From: Agrypnia vestita
Lineage: Eukaryota; Arthropoda; Insecta; Trichoptera; Phryganeidae
Assembly (NCBI GenBank): GCA_016648135.1
Contig: JADDOH010000285.1
Coordinates: 53,633-117,632, forward strand
Length of the DNA: 64,000 nt
Direction: 5' to 3'
Below, piece by piece: positions 11,027 through 22,465 of this stretch; the stretch's first letter is position 1; each line of letters opens with the position of its first letter. The notes below the pieces were generated by a model. That model ran no database searches. It saw only the letters and a list, made by a program, of their open reading frames with translations, and was not told the origin of the DNA. The position numbers and the translations under genes were made by a program.

Positions 11027-11464
11027 CAGGTGTCCCGTATCTCGACGTCAAGCCGAAATCGGGTGATATTTAAAAAATATTTTAAAATATTGTAAAAAAA
11101 ATTAAAAAATTAAAAAAACGGTCAGTTAAAACTGGGCAAAGTATTGCTTTTGAATACTTGGTTTAGTCAAAAAGGACATTTTCTTCCAAGCTGGAGCAGT
11201 TGGCTTTGAATTTTGGACAAAAGTCTACAGAAGCATATTTCAGGATTACATAATAATAAAAAAAAATGAAGAAAAATAAAGATTTGTAGCAACCGGAGTG
11301 AAAAGACCGTCACAGGGTGTAGTTTTTTTTGATTTTTTTTTAAATGCTTATAATTTTTAAAACACATGACTTTTTGACAGATTTTTAAAAATATTTTTCT
11401 AATAACTATTATGACTTGACCTATCAGCCGATTCCGGCTTGACGTCGAGATACGGGGACACCTG
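11027..11464. mobile_element. MITE with CAGGTGTCCC termini, TA-flanked
   Basis: The inverted termini CAGGTGTCCCGTATCTCGAC and GTCGAGATACGGGGACACCTG continue through GTCAAGCCG/CGGCTTGAC and are flanked by TATA on both sides. The length is 438 bp, the interior A+T-rich with no transposase. TA-type flanks suggest a Tc1/mariner-mobilised element, but the superfamily is not proven. Confidence 0.82.
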
Positions 11465-11599
11465 TATAAACTGTATACAAACCACAAAGATAATGCCGAC
11501 TCATTAAAAATTTAAATAAAAGTTATGTTCTTAAATTAAAATGTTATCATATTAAGTCAGCATTGTGATAAATTTATTTTGAATCGACTGTTTGTATAT

Positions 11600-11890
11600 C
11601 TAACTGTAATCTGTACTGATAGTCCCGCCATCGGCATCGCAAGATCGCCGGCGGTATTGTAGGTACGCGAATGTTGTGCCGCCGGGCAAGTAGAAGATTC
11701 GGCGGCGCGCGGTATTGTGGAATATGCCCAACATCCGCTAGAACACAGCACCAGGCCGGCTGAGTGGCCCGACCCGGCAGCGGCGATTTGAGGAATCCAT
11801 TGCAGAATCTACGCGGCGCCATATTTAAAATGCCTCGAGCAGAGCCGGCGCACCGAGGGCGTCCCGCCGCCACAGCAGTTTCATGGAAAA
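11600..11890. promoter_or_regulatory. G+C/CpG-rich island
   Basis: A sharp G+C-rich block with many CG dinucleotides (GCCGGCGG, GGCGGCGCGCGG, CGGCGCGCC-like words) and two GCCAT words (11626 and 11818 regions). Overlapping open frames in all phases are a by-product of base composition and show no domain. It could be a promoter or Polycomb-type element; this is inference. Confidence 0.35.
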
Positions 11891-12564
11891 CTGTTATCTA
11901 ATACTAATGAGACAAACTGTGATTGTGTTCGAATGTAACAATATTAGTACCTAATTGCGATCGGGATTCGTAGACTCAGTGGGATCCGAAGAGACAATAG
12001 AATCGTAGGGATCAGTGGGATCGTAGATTAAGTGTGTTCCGATGGGTCAGTGACACCACAGGGACCATAGACTAGATGGAGTTCGAAGGACCTGTGTGAT
12101 AGATTATCGATCTGATTAGTTAATTCGAATATAAAATATACGAAATTTGAGATTCCTCACAGGAGTATCTGTGCACCTGAAAGGCGGGAAAAATATTAAT
12201 CTTTGTTTGACTACCGTTAATGTTTTCCGTCAATCTATGAATGTATATTTTTGAATTTATGAATTTGTAACGTTAAAATTTTAATTATTAAAATTTGGTT
12301 AAAAATTTTGCACGGCATTAAGGCTAAACATCCGTTTTCCAAATGTCAAATGTCGATGTATGGTGTCATTGCATCATTAATATCATTGGCGCGATTAATG
12401 TTATTTTCAAATCTACCCTAATCTAACCTAAACATTTAATTTAATACCTAGGTGATCGATAAACATTTAATACGAAATCGGTAACTTTTCATTATGTACC
12501 TATTTAAAGGGTGAACATAATTGACGATAGTCACCCAAATGAACCATTCATCTTCTTATTTCAG

Positions 12565-12760
12565 GATTCCTAGTAGATTTCGTTTCCATTCCAGTCGTGT
12601 CTGCCATCCTCATCATCGCCTGCTCCCAGCTGAAGGGACTCCTGGGATTGTCCTTCAAGGCGGAGACCTTCCTGGACATACGGAAGGCCATCGCTGAAAA
12701 CATCAAGGACTTGAGAACTGGTGACGCGGTCCTGAGCGTCGTCTGCTTCTTGGGATGAGA
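12565..12760 (+). pseudogene. Orphan SLC26 sulfate/anion-transporter exon with in-frame stop
   Basis: After the acceptor TCTTATTTCAG, and completing a split Gly codon, the frame reads GFLVDFVSIPVVSAILIIAC, then SQLKGLLGLSFKAETFLDIR and ends VLSVVCFLG. This is the transmembrane-core block of SLC26 anion exchangers (family phrase GFLVDFISxPVISGF...ASSQLKxLLGL), a plasma-membrane sulfate/anion permease. A TGA (12756-12758) falls 2 nt before a strong GTGAGT donor (12761). A one-base shift would restore a Met-Arg ending, so a frameshift near the exon end is likely. None of the roughly ten other exons expected for the family was recognised with confidence on either side. It is best read as a fragment or decayed copy, or as a real gene with a sequence error. 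Confidence 0.8.
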
Positions 12761-12769
12761 GTGAGTATT

Positions 12770-13590
12770 ATCCAGCTGGAAAATTTATCAATCTTCCGGC
12801 AATGTAAAGACGAGAACGAGACATCAACAAACCTAATATCAGATAAACATTACACTAGCGCACATATTTACGTATTCGTCCAAGACCGAAAGACCGCGAG
12901 GAAGAGAGACAAGCATATGGAGTGCCGACCCTAAAATACGCGGAAATACCTGAGAGTAGCTCGTGCTCGAGTATTTTCTGCTCGAATTCTGAATGTTTTA
13001 AGACTAGAATTTAAAAAAAGAGTATTTATATTTCTCCAATAATTTAGGTATTGAAAAAATAATAAACAATCATTTTTCTTACATCACTGTTTTTTAATTT
13101 AAAAATTATGTCGCATTAGCACATTTAGGTATTATTTTGACTGTCAGCTGTCATGTCAAAATGCTTGTAATTTAGGAATAAATTCTATTTATCGATCTAG
13201 AATTAAAAAAAAAACAACTACAAAACTATTTAATATATTAAAACAAAATTTAACAACCTTTTTTTAATTTAAAAAAATATGTCGTACAGCGATGTCTAGT
13301 TTGACTTACAAATCACATGCAAAATCTACATTAACTATAGGCAGAGTCGCGAGGCCTCCAAGGTCACCAAATCGGATAGTGACTTAAAAATTGACGTTTA
13401 AAAGCTCAAAAAATCTAAATTCATGTAAAACTAGTTAAAAAACTTTATTATATGCGATGAATCGATTGCTTTCGATAGTATAATATAATATTAGTTCAAA
13501 TTAAAGCAAATTTGATATAGATATACGTATTTAACTGATTTTGAATCAAAAATCTTAATTAAAAAAAAATTATCAAAAAAAGCAGCCCTA
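12770..13590. other. A+T-rich non-coding DNA
   Basis: No recognisable exon or repeat terminus. If the SLC26 exon belonged to a working gene this would be its downstream intron, but no continuation was found. Confidence 0.45.
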
Positions 13591-13599
13591 AATTGACAT

Positions 13600-14170
13600 G
13601 TGCCCCTATACGGAGACTGATTTGAAAAGTATCTACGACTTTTGTTGACATATATTTAATGTTTTGGAATTTTTACTTTTAAATAGTAATTAGCGTGTTT
13701 TTAATAAATTACTTACCTTTAAATAGTGTTTGAAGATTCAAAGTGCGTGCGTAAATACTATATATTGTTTAAAATCATCTCTTTATATGAATAAAAAGCG
13801 TTTTAAAATCACCAAAAAACGTAAATATTTGTTGCATATTTAAAAATTTATAACTTTGTTAATATATAATATTTCTTAATTATTTTAGTTGGTTTTATCC
13901 ATCAAAGTGCTACATTTTAACTCATAAGAAAACATATTCTGCGTACATATAAATATTCAGTAAAAATTAATCTCGCCTAAGACACTAAAAACGATTTTTT
14001 TGGCCGCAGCCTATCGATTAATGCTTATATTTCATTAATTATTATAAATAATGTTCAGTTTATTACTTTTATATAATAAAAAAGGTTCTATATAAGTTAC
14101 GGCCCTAAAATGCAGTCTAGCATATAAATTCTGATAAAAACCCTCATTTTCGTAAAAAAAAAACGCCGAA
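13600..14170 (+). repeat. Three-copy dispersed A+T-rich repeat, copy A
   Basis: Shares blocks such as TTTAAAATCATCTCTTTA, GAATAAAAAGCGTTTTAAAA, TTCTGCGTACATATAAATATT and a TTAATGCTTATATTT end with copies at 41160-41745 (inverted) and 62318-62800. No coding capacity. The class (MITE or Helitron-type) is unresolved. Confidence 0.7.
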
Positions 14171-14724
14171 ATATGCATGTGCATGTGCCGCCTTAATCAT
14201 TGACAATATTTCGCACTAATCACTCGTCTATGGAACACTTTATACTAGTTTTAGAATATTCGAACGTCTGTTGTCGCACTTACTTCCGAACACCCGTTAT
14301 GTAATCGTTGGTATTTCACTTTATCTGTAACTTCGCCAATGACGAATTTGGACTGTTCCCGCGCGCGCTTTCTGTGTTATTTATGACAGATCGAGTTCCA
14401 GAAACTTTTCCCGTATTTTGGTGAATATAGTTTCTTTCAGAATAATTAATTTAATTTTAAATTCGTCTAGAATGTTCTAATGACTTCAATGATGTGTAGT
14501 TCCTGATATTTAGACTATTGTGACAATATTTAATGGTTTTCGTTTAAAAAATATCTCGTATTTTTGACGCACGTGAAATAATATTTTTTTTTGCCTAGCA
14601 GCAAATGGCGGAAAGCGCCATCAGTAAATAATTTTGAACTATTCTTTTAATTGTTATTTGCTACAATATAAATTGTCAAAAAGGTACTTTCTCGAGATTA
14701 AAATATTCTCTCGATTAAATATTC

Positions 14725-15415
14725 TGTCGGGTGGCCCGGACGGCGGAACATATCCTCTGGGAATGTAGATCATGAATGACACGAAACAGGATATGTTAGC
14801 AGATTAACTGAGTTTGGAATGACTGCGACAGGACGTCCATCCAATGATGTCCTAGTGAGTAATGAAAGAAACTTGCTTCTGACAGTTCATTCGGGTGTGG
14901 GTGTCCCGTTGGGAAATCCTGAGGGGATCTGTGTGAAAAGTTTTATTGTGTATTGGTGGTTTTACTCTGTCATTCCCCGGTGTAGTGTTAATGTGTGGGC
15001 TCCTGCATTGGACGAAGATCTGCCGGTCCCGTGCTTCCCCAGCCGGATATCCAAATGTATTTTTATGATTTTTTATTTCGTCTTTTTCCCAGTTAAGGGG
15101 ATGTCTGTTTGACCTTAGTCATCCACTGCCGCCACCGCGAAATTCGTCTGCTATGTATTATTTTTCTTCTTTTGTTATTACCATCTCTTTGTTCTTGTAT
15201 TTATTTATGTATTTATTTTATGCAATAAAGACGTATCTAATGATCTCGGTCTGTGAATGGTTTTGTTTTTTGCGGCCGTGCCGCCTCGCACGGGTTTATG
15301 CGACCCATGCGGGGCAGCACGGTCTTGCATTGTAGCTAAAAAAATGTCAACCTGGAGACGAATGAGAAGGACCGATATGGGAACTTTTGCTCATAAAGTG
15401 GTCCTGGGTTCAAAA
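14725..15415 (+). mobile_element. R1/Jockey-like LINE 3' end with poly(A)
   Basis: The frame at about 14737 reads RTAEHILWECRS, the zinc-knuckle-like C-terminal phrase (TAEHxLWEC) of R1/Jockey-type ORF2, and is then broken by stops. A 3' UTR of about 600 bp follows and ends in a tract of A residues at 15409-15421. A second copy of the UTR lies inverted at 6446-6895. Confidence 0.7.
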
Positions 15416-15558
15416 AAAAAAAGATTAAACATTCTGAACCGTTTACTTTGTTTAATGCTTATTGAAAAAATTTTTTTGCTGAATAACAAAAATCGTTAAT
15501 TGACTAATAGATACCTACTAATATGGTAAAAAATATATTTATGTCTATTGTTGCGCAG

Positions 15559-15771
15559 GTGGTGGTGGGTACTCTCCTTGAACACGGCAGCGCAGCATCC
15601 CTTGCTGCGGCCCTGGCGAAGACGTCTCCGCGCTGCAGCCTTGACCTCACAGTTTCCTCCCCTGACTCGCTGGCGGAACGCGGCCGGCGCTCTCGACTAT
15701 TCTTCCGATTGATGACTCGGAATGCTCCCAGAGAGGGCGCGTCCTTAATGTCAACTAATAACAGCTACTAG
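15559..15771 (+). CDS. Possible terminal exon of an unidentified gene
   Basis: After a plausible acceptor (TTGTTGCGCAG) a 71-codon frame with coding-like G+C composition runs to TAG at 15769-15771. AATAAA-type signals follow near 15893. The product (VVVGTLLEHGSAASLAAALA..., then RRSRLFFRLMTRNAPREG, ending MSTNNSY) matches nothing I recognise. It lies 2.8 kb downstream of the SLC26 exon on the same strand and could be that gene's last exon, but the roughly 400 intervening residues are absent. It may equally be a chance frame in a CpG-rich patch. Confidence 0.25.
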   Translation: MVVGTLLEHGSAASLAAALAKTSPRCSLDLTVSSPDSLAERGRRSRLFFRLMTRNAPREGASLMSTNNSY

Positions 15772-15779
15772 ATAAATGA

Positions 15780-17640
15780 GCAGATAAATGCTTGTCATTC
15801 GTATTCCTCACATTTTTATTACAATGATTATTGTTTAGAAATATATTTCGATAATGCATTTTAAAATGAGATTTATTTTAGAGGTACATAGTTTTAATAA
15901 ATTATTTTCATTTTATTTTAAACTTATGTAAATAAAATGTAGGTGTATATCTAAAAAATAGTAATAACATTAAAAATAAACATAGTATTGTTTTTCATTT
16001 AGTCAAGAACAAGTCTTTTAGATAGATTTCTTTAGATATATTAATTATCGCAGAAAATATTAGTAATATTCCTATCAAAATATATGTATTCAAATTATAT
16101 ATTTTATTTATTAAATCTTATAAAGGTATATACATATACCTGCAGGTACATAGGTTTGGGAGATGAGAAGTTAGACTTGTGTACCTAATGATTTACCTAC
16201 ACACGACTAAAACTCAATAAAAACAATTTAAATTAGAACTAGTGGCTAAAATTAACACCTAGCTTTCAAAATAGTGACTCGAATGATAGTTGTATGATGA
16301 TTACAATATAGCTACATTTATAAAGATGTTCTTGTGTTTCGATTATCCATTTTTTTTTTTTTTTTAGTTGACTTGTTTACTTCGGTCACAATTTCTAGTT
16401 CGGTGGGTAATAGATTGGAGTATTTAGTAGCTATATACAAGGGACTTTTACATAGTTTTGTCATTTTAATAAGTACATTGTTTTAGTAATTGTGGGCCCT
16501 TGTATTAATTTATGTCTGGACCTACCATCATAATTATTAAGTTTTTGAGTACATTCATTGAAATAATTCAAACTGTTGTCTAACATTTAATACAAAACTT
16601 TGCCCTAATCCTATTTTTTTAAATATTTTCTTTTGCATGTCGAATATTGGTTTAATAGAATTTTTGTAGCCACCGCCCTATGCAATGATGTTAATGTTAC
16701 TTTAATTTACTGTTAAGTTAATGGTACTTTCGAACAAAGCATGGTACAACATTTTTAACACATTTTATACATTCACAATATCATTCAGATTTAAATGTAT
16801 CATAATATTCTGTCAAATAAATACTTCAATATACTCACTGCACACGCCTGCATCAGTTTCATCCGCGCAGGCACCTCCAGCTTCTCCTCCTCTCTTGATT
16901 AAGAATTATATTCTTGTCGGTGCCATACTCGCCATGCGTCTCTGTCCATTGAACCATTCGGAAATCGTTTGTCGGCATTTATTGCCTTGCTCGTTATTCG
17001 GTGGGCGTTTTTTGTCTAGGCCTTCCTTTCTGTGTTCTTCCCTTAATATTTCCAACAATTACCTACATTTATGTGGTACATACGCATTGTGTCTAAGAAT
17101 GTATATCCATTAGCTCCGTTGTCTTTCTATGGTGTTCAGTATATACCTCTTTTCTTGTACTTTTCTCATTTGCAGGGACGCGCAGTAAATAGATTGAAGC
17201 GTTACTATTGCGTAAGCATATTTATAGCTATCTATTTTGAAAAAAATGTAAATTATATTGGTGTCAACTTTGTACAGTTTCATTATGATCTTTTTTTTTA
17301 AAATTTTGAAAAATAAACAGTGTTATAAAATACTTCAGTTTATTAACGCTACTTGAGTTTCGAGAGAATCAGTATTTATTTATTTATACAGAGTATTCAC
17401 AAATTCTCAATTACAATAAATCAACAAAACAACGTAATCTTAAAATATTCAACTGGAGCTCAATTAAGAACGACTCATATAACAATATGATTTCAAATCT
17501 TAATCACAAATCTAACCAACAGTATAACAGAAAAAGGAAAAATAAACCAAAAAAGTGAGAAACATAAAAAGCAATAATTACATAATAATAAATATCAACA
17601 ATATTAAGCAATAAAACAAAAAAGTGAAAAGTAGTTTTTG
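15780..17640. other. A+T-rich intergenic DNA
   Basis: No gene recognised. It contains poly(T) at 16351-16366 and a LINE-tail-like TATTTATTTATTTATACAG stretch near 17374. Open frames around 16721-17301 have no domain or codon bias. Confidence 0.5.
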
Positions 17641-17697
17641 TCGACAGTTTATATCTTCATTTGTCGATGAGAGCTACTGATTCCCTCGAAACTCGGG

Positions 17698-18071
17698 TAA
17701 TGTTGATAAACTCAAGTAGAATTAGACAGTGCTTATTTTTCAAAATTATCCATAACGAAGATCAAAATAGAAATTATATCTCATATTATTCCTATCATAG
17801 TGTTCGGGCAAAATATCGGTTACTCTCTGGTCAGGAACTTTATAAAAAGAAATACCTATGAGCGCGGAGTTCTCTGTGTGTGACAGTTGCTACGAGACAA
17901 ATCGTTTGGGACATCTCGAACCAACGATTGAATTGGTCGCGGCGAATAAAAACTATAACATATAATTAAACATTTGGTCAGTTAAGGTGGTGCTATCAAC
18001 GGATTTGAAATAACTGGACGAAGAGAACGGAGATCGGACGGAGAAAGACGCCAAAGTTGTCTGCAAACTGG
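17698..18071 (+). promoter_or_regulatory. TATA promoter with spliced leader, or solo LTR plus leader
   Basis: A canonical TATAAAAAG lies at about 17831, followed by a purine-rich, non-coding G+C-normal block ending in ACTG|GTAAGT (donor at 18071). This would suit a 5' untranslated exon, and vestigial is the next gene on this strand. Against that, AATAAA sits only about 110 nt after the TATA box, and the block can be framed as TGTTGATAA (17701) ... TTAAACA (17972), the TG...CA layout of an LTR. The two readings cannot be separated without transcript data. Confidence 0.4.
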
Positions 18072-19500
18072 TAAGTGGCATCTCACATCTAGAGAATTTC
18101 GAGTTCAGTTTTTCCTTGTAGAGAACCCAAACCAGAGATAAAGAAAATCAGGAAATTGCTCTAACACATAGTATTTATCATATTATTCAAATTTTAATAC
18201 ATCTTAATACACTATCAGATAAATATTAAATTTTGATTTTTTCCAAAATTTATGTTAACTCAAAAGTACCTGCGCGCACCTGCTCATTTGTAACATCCAT
18301 CAGAGTACCCTTAATTGAATATCTTGCAGTCCACCTTATTCTATAATCATTCTCCAACATCACATGTCGAATGTTCCAACTAATTTTTCTCTGTATAGTT
18401 AAATGTGTCATTTCCGTATATTCTCCAGTCGTAGGTTTTAATGTATTGCTTTACGATTTCGTATCCTTGTTTATTTATGATTCGAAGTCATTTTTTTTGC
18501 GCTAAAAGATAAAGTTGTCAATTTTTTTCATTAGATATCTCTTAGCCTATAATACCATTAACTTACACCCTTGGCCTGTACTTTTGACCTATATCTTTAG
18601 CCTATGCCCTTATCCTATAGGTATACATACATGCGTAACTTAATATTAACCCGAAGTACTACGAAGTATGACAGTTAGTCAGTTGAATATTGAGCGAAAT
18701 GAGAAACATTGTATATTTTTTTGAGAGCATAGAAAAAATAAGAAAAAACTTTAAATATTTGTTTTTTGTACAAAACTACACTAGCATAAAATAAAACCAG
18801 CAAAAATAGAACTAAACAGTATTTAATTAAAGTAACTACATAAAAGAAAACTATACAAGTATAGGTATTATAATACGATCATAGAAATACACTACAAACT
18901 GACACTGGAGGAATACGCGAAGGACAGATTTAAAACAATACAAAATAAATAACGACATGAAAAAGAAATAATAAAGAACTTGAAATAAAATAATATTTTT
19001 ACGGAGACAGGACCAAACAGTGCGTTATTCCAAAACTATTAAAAAAACTACCGGACAGACTAAAAACTGCAACGGGACAAAACATATAGAAATATTATAT
19101 ACGAAAAAATAAAAAAATGAAAAATTGTGATAAATTTATTTGTATTTAAGTATTGTATCATATTAAAATAGTTCTTGAAGGACTATTCACTAATGTACTT
19201 TTAAGAAAACATATACTGTACCTCCTAATGTATTCTTGCTTACAAACTGCACATATTTTAAGAGTTTTGCAAGATTACTGTAAAAATATTTTATATGCAT
19301 GTATATATACAGATAATGATAAATAAATAATCATTAAAAAAAAAAAATTAACGTAAATTATTGAAGTACTTATCTACTGGAAAATAGGTAGGTACTGTAA
19401 AATGTTAGGCAAAGATGACGTGTTAGGATTTGGAAACTTTTGAGATGGTGCGCGGATATTATTGTGTAAGTAGGTAGGAACGTATGAATAGGAAAATTCT
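18072..19500. other. A+T-rich non-coding DNA
   Basis: Nothing recognised beyond poly(A) tracts (19337-19350) and scattered short palindromes. Confidence 0.5.
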
Positions 19501-19519
19501 CTTATAAGAAGACTGAGTG

Positions 19520-19720
19520 TTTATATTATCCGCCCTGGAACTGGCATCGTCAGGGGTGGGTGGTTGGCGGTGGCGGGGTGGGGGTTGGAGATGCTAATTC
19601 CTGGAATGGAGAGGCATTCTTGCAGAAATGAAGACTTTAATGGGTGACTGCGAGCTTTTGATATGCGAGACGCGCCACGGAGACCGTCTACTCCTCAACT
19701 TGCTGCGATAATTAATTACG
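19520..19720. promoter_or_regulatory. G+C-richer island with TEAD/Scalloped-type sites
   Basis: Unique, G-rich island (GGCGGTGGCGGGGTGGGGG). It includes GGAATG at 19603-19608 and, 6 bp on, CATTCT (19615-19620), close to the M-CAT motif bound by TEAD/Scalloped proteins. The enhancer role is inferred from composition and position upstream of vestigial. Confidence 0.3.
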
Positions 19721-19729
19721 TAATAAACC

Positions 19730-20600
19730 ATTATCTTAGAAAATTGTAAATAGTCAAACTTCCATTCTATTTAATATTTAAACCTACGTATATAAACACT
19801 TCAAATTGCAATTTAAATAATTAATGATGACAGTATTAGAAAAGGTGATTTTAGAGAAGAAAATATTTTGAAAGGATTCTAAAAAATGATTCAGTTTTAA
19901 TATAGGTACACAATGAGATTTATAAAATAAAAAGCAATATAAAATTCTGCCTTCAACCATTTTAACTGAAACAACGACCGGAGTGAATAATAATAATAAA
20001 TAATAAAATGACGTCACGTCTAAGCACCGCCACCGTGTTTCTTATACTGTTGTCAAAGACACAATGCAATGTTTACTTAGACTTGACGTCACGTAGATGC
20101 CATGACACCTTCGGGCGTTTTTGCGCGAAATTAAAAACAGGTAAATGAAAATGCAATTATTTGCACAAAAACTTAGTTTATTACTGAAATAATGTTATTT
20201 TCGGTAATTTTAGATGTGCACCTACATTCTAGAAGGTTATTTCAAAATCTGTCATACCTATTGTATGTTCTTAGAAAGAAATATATTCATTTTTTAACAT
20301 CACCAACCCATGCGTCAACTTTAAACGCCGTTCGTACAAAATGATATGTAGGTAAAGTAAAATAAAAAGCTATCAATCTTGACATAAAGTAGTTATACCT
20401 ATATTAATCCGTAAAATCATATCAATAAACATCAAATGACAGACACAAATTCATGAAAATCAACTAAATATATGCACAAATAATAAAATGATTTAGTACA
20501 TGTCTCATTTAGTTTTTTATCGATATTTTCACAAATATCCTGCATTATCCAAACTCGGTTACCAAATCAAAAAGTTTCGTTCCGTATTCGGGTTTTTATC
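19730..20600. other. A+T-rich non-coding DNA
   Basis: No gene or clear repeat end was seen. A GACGTCACGT word occurs twice (20010 and 20086 regions). Confidence 0.45.
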
Positions 20601-20619
20601 GCAAAATACAAATTAATGA

Positions 20620-20765
20620 ACAATTTTTGACGCGATCGAGTCCCGAGTTCAAAGATGAGCACCGCTACTTGGCCGATGCCAGCAGCTGAATTGTAATGCC
20701 AGCTGCTATATATAGCCGCCGGTTCGATGTTTTTTCACTTCGAATAAGCGCCTCGGGAAGTGTTT
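20620..20765. promoter_or_regulatory. Candidate muscle enhancer: E-boxes flanking a MEF2 site
   Basis: CAGCTG E-boxes at 20683-20688 and 20700-20705, the second directly abutting CTATATATAG at 20706-20715, an exact MEF2 consensus. The island is G+C-richer and unique. MEF2 and bHLH sites together are the classic arrangement in muscle enhancers, and in Drosophila Vestigial acts with Scalloped and MEF2 in muscle. The same TATATA could instead be a TATA box. Confidence 0.45.
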
Positions 20766-20999
20766 TTATTATTTCATTATATAATATCGATCATAATTTG
20801 TAGACTCTACCTCAATCAATAGAAACTGAAAAAATCTTCTGTCCTTGGAAAAATAATTTAGTGGTCGATCCAATTATATTGATTTTATCAATTTGATAAT
20901 ACAATTTGTTAGATAAGTTAGTTTCCGTGTTAAATTTTAAATATCAATGTAGATATGTAGGTACGCAGACTGAGAACAAACTCTCTGTAAGCAATCAAT

Positions 21000-21020
21000 A
21001 TATATATATATATATATATA
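21000..21020. repeat. (TA)n microsatellite
   Basis: About ten uninterrupted TA units. Confidence 0.95.
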
Positions 21021-21039
21021 AAGAAACCCGTGTTTCCCT

Positions 21040-21497
21040 ATCCGCCAAGTTTTCTCCTCAACCAGCCACAACGACCCACCGGTAGGTATGGTGGTAGATA
21101 GCCCTTGGTGTCACATCGAAAATATGCGAGTTTGGTGGGGGTGGCTGTGCATGGGTGGGAGTGGGTGACGAAAATGTGCTTTCTAGCACATTGTTTTGTT
21201 ATGGGAAGGCCGCAAATGCTTCAGATTGTTTCAAAATAGGCGCGCCGACTGTGTCGGTGAGTCTAGAAGGTTCCAGAAAAACGTGCTCTAGTAAGTTCTG
21301 GAAGGAGAAGGTTGTAGAAAATTTCCGAAAGTTCTAAAAGGTTCTAAACTGAGTGGTGGAATGTGTCGGTGTGTCAAGAAGGTTCCTTTTCATTCGATAA
21401 ATTTTTTGAAAGTCCAGGAAGCAGCATGTTCTAGAAGGTTCGCGAAAATTCAATGACGATCCAAACTACGCGTGCGAAGCCGCGCGGGCACAGCTAG
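21040..21497 (+). mobile_element. Helitron-like element carrying a heat-shock-element array
   Basis: The 3' side ends in GAAGCCGCGCGGGCACAGCTAG followed by T. This fits a Helitron CTRR terminus preceded by a G+C-rich palindrome (CCGCGCGG), and GAAGCCGCG...AGCTAGT ends are common in moth genomes. The body has repeated GAAnnTTC units: an 18-bp cluster at 21261-21278 and an exact five-unit inverted series at 21429-21451. No Rep/helicase frame was found, so it is non-autonomous. The 5' end is not certain. Confidence 0.55.
21429..21451. promoter_or_regulatory. Five-unit heat-shock element
   Basis: TTC at 21429, GAA at 21434, TTC at 21439, GAA at 21444 and TTC at 21449, each separated by exactly 2 nt. 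This is a perfect alternating series for HSF trimer binding. Confidence 0.75.
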
Positions 21498-22139
21498 TAC
21501 TAGCTAAAATATTATCTAAATAATTAATTTTGGGTATTTCCCCTCCTGTAATTTCTTCATTCCTATTTTCATCAGGAGCGGTTCAAATGTCGCTTACCCA
21601 GCACGATATCAGTCGCTCGGGGTGATGCACCAGGCTTCTTGCGGCCTGAGCTCAGTTGTGACGAATTTTCCTCCGCCGGGTACGACTGCAGTTTCCAACA
21701 TCTGGTTAACTATATTTTAAACGAAAACTCGCGTGGCAGATTGCAGACAAGGAATTGAGTGTTTAGTATTTTGCCGTAACCCTTAAAAAAATTAAAATCA
21801 ATTAATGATCATTATGTTTGGTATAAAATCAAAGGCAGAAATATCTAAAAAAAATTTTTTTGAATGCAGATCCCGTGGATTACTAATTTATAATGTACTG
21901 AATCTAGACTGTATGTGACTATCCCTTTCAAAATCTTGTTTCCTATAAAATTATATGCTGTGTTTCGAGTTTAGTATTTTATTTAATTTTTTTTTAGTTT
22001 TTTCTGCCTTTGCATTTATATCCCACAAATAATATCACGCAGCAATCATTTTAGTAACATACTAGGTAGATACGCATGCAAACGCGTGTATGTAGACTAT
22101 GTAGGCATTTTCATGTATTCTCCTCGCTTTTGAACATTA

Positions 22140-22400
22140 TTTGTAGGATTTATGGAGAATGTCTGAATCTGCAAGGCCGGGCGAGGTGTCAACCAGAAAC
22201 GTGAACAAGGCAGTTTATATTATTCAGTAATGTGATTAGGCATTCCGAATACACATCCGGCTCGTCCGTCTTGACGGTTGAGCAAATGTGTGTGTTATTG
22301 TGAGGTTTTATTGATGGCTGCGGTTAGGAATAAAGGAGACACCCAGAGCCGTCCCCAACCAATAAGCGAGTAGCATTTTAAAGGGTTAGGGCTGTATTTT
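22140..22400. promoter_or_regulatory. Unique G+C-richer island upstream of vestigial
   Basis: Non-repetitive island without exon signals. It has a CATTCC word (TEAD-type) near 22234 and inverted CCGTC/GACGG words around 22270. A regulatory role is inference. Confidence 0.3.
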
Positions 22401-22465
22401 GAAGGGGTGACAAATTAAGAAAAAAGGAAACAAATAGAAAATCTAAAATAATTATTTATTTAAAA

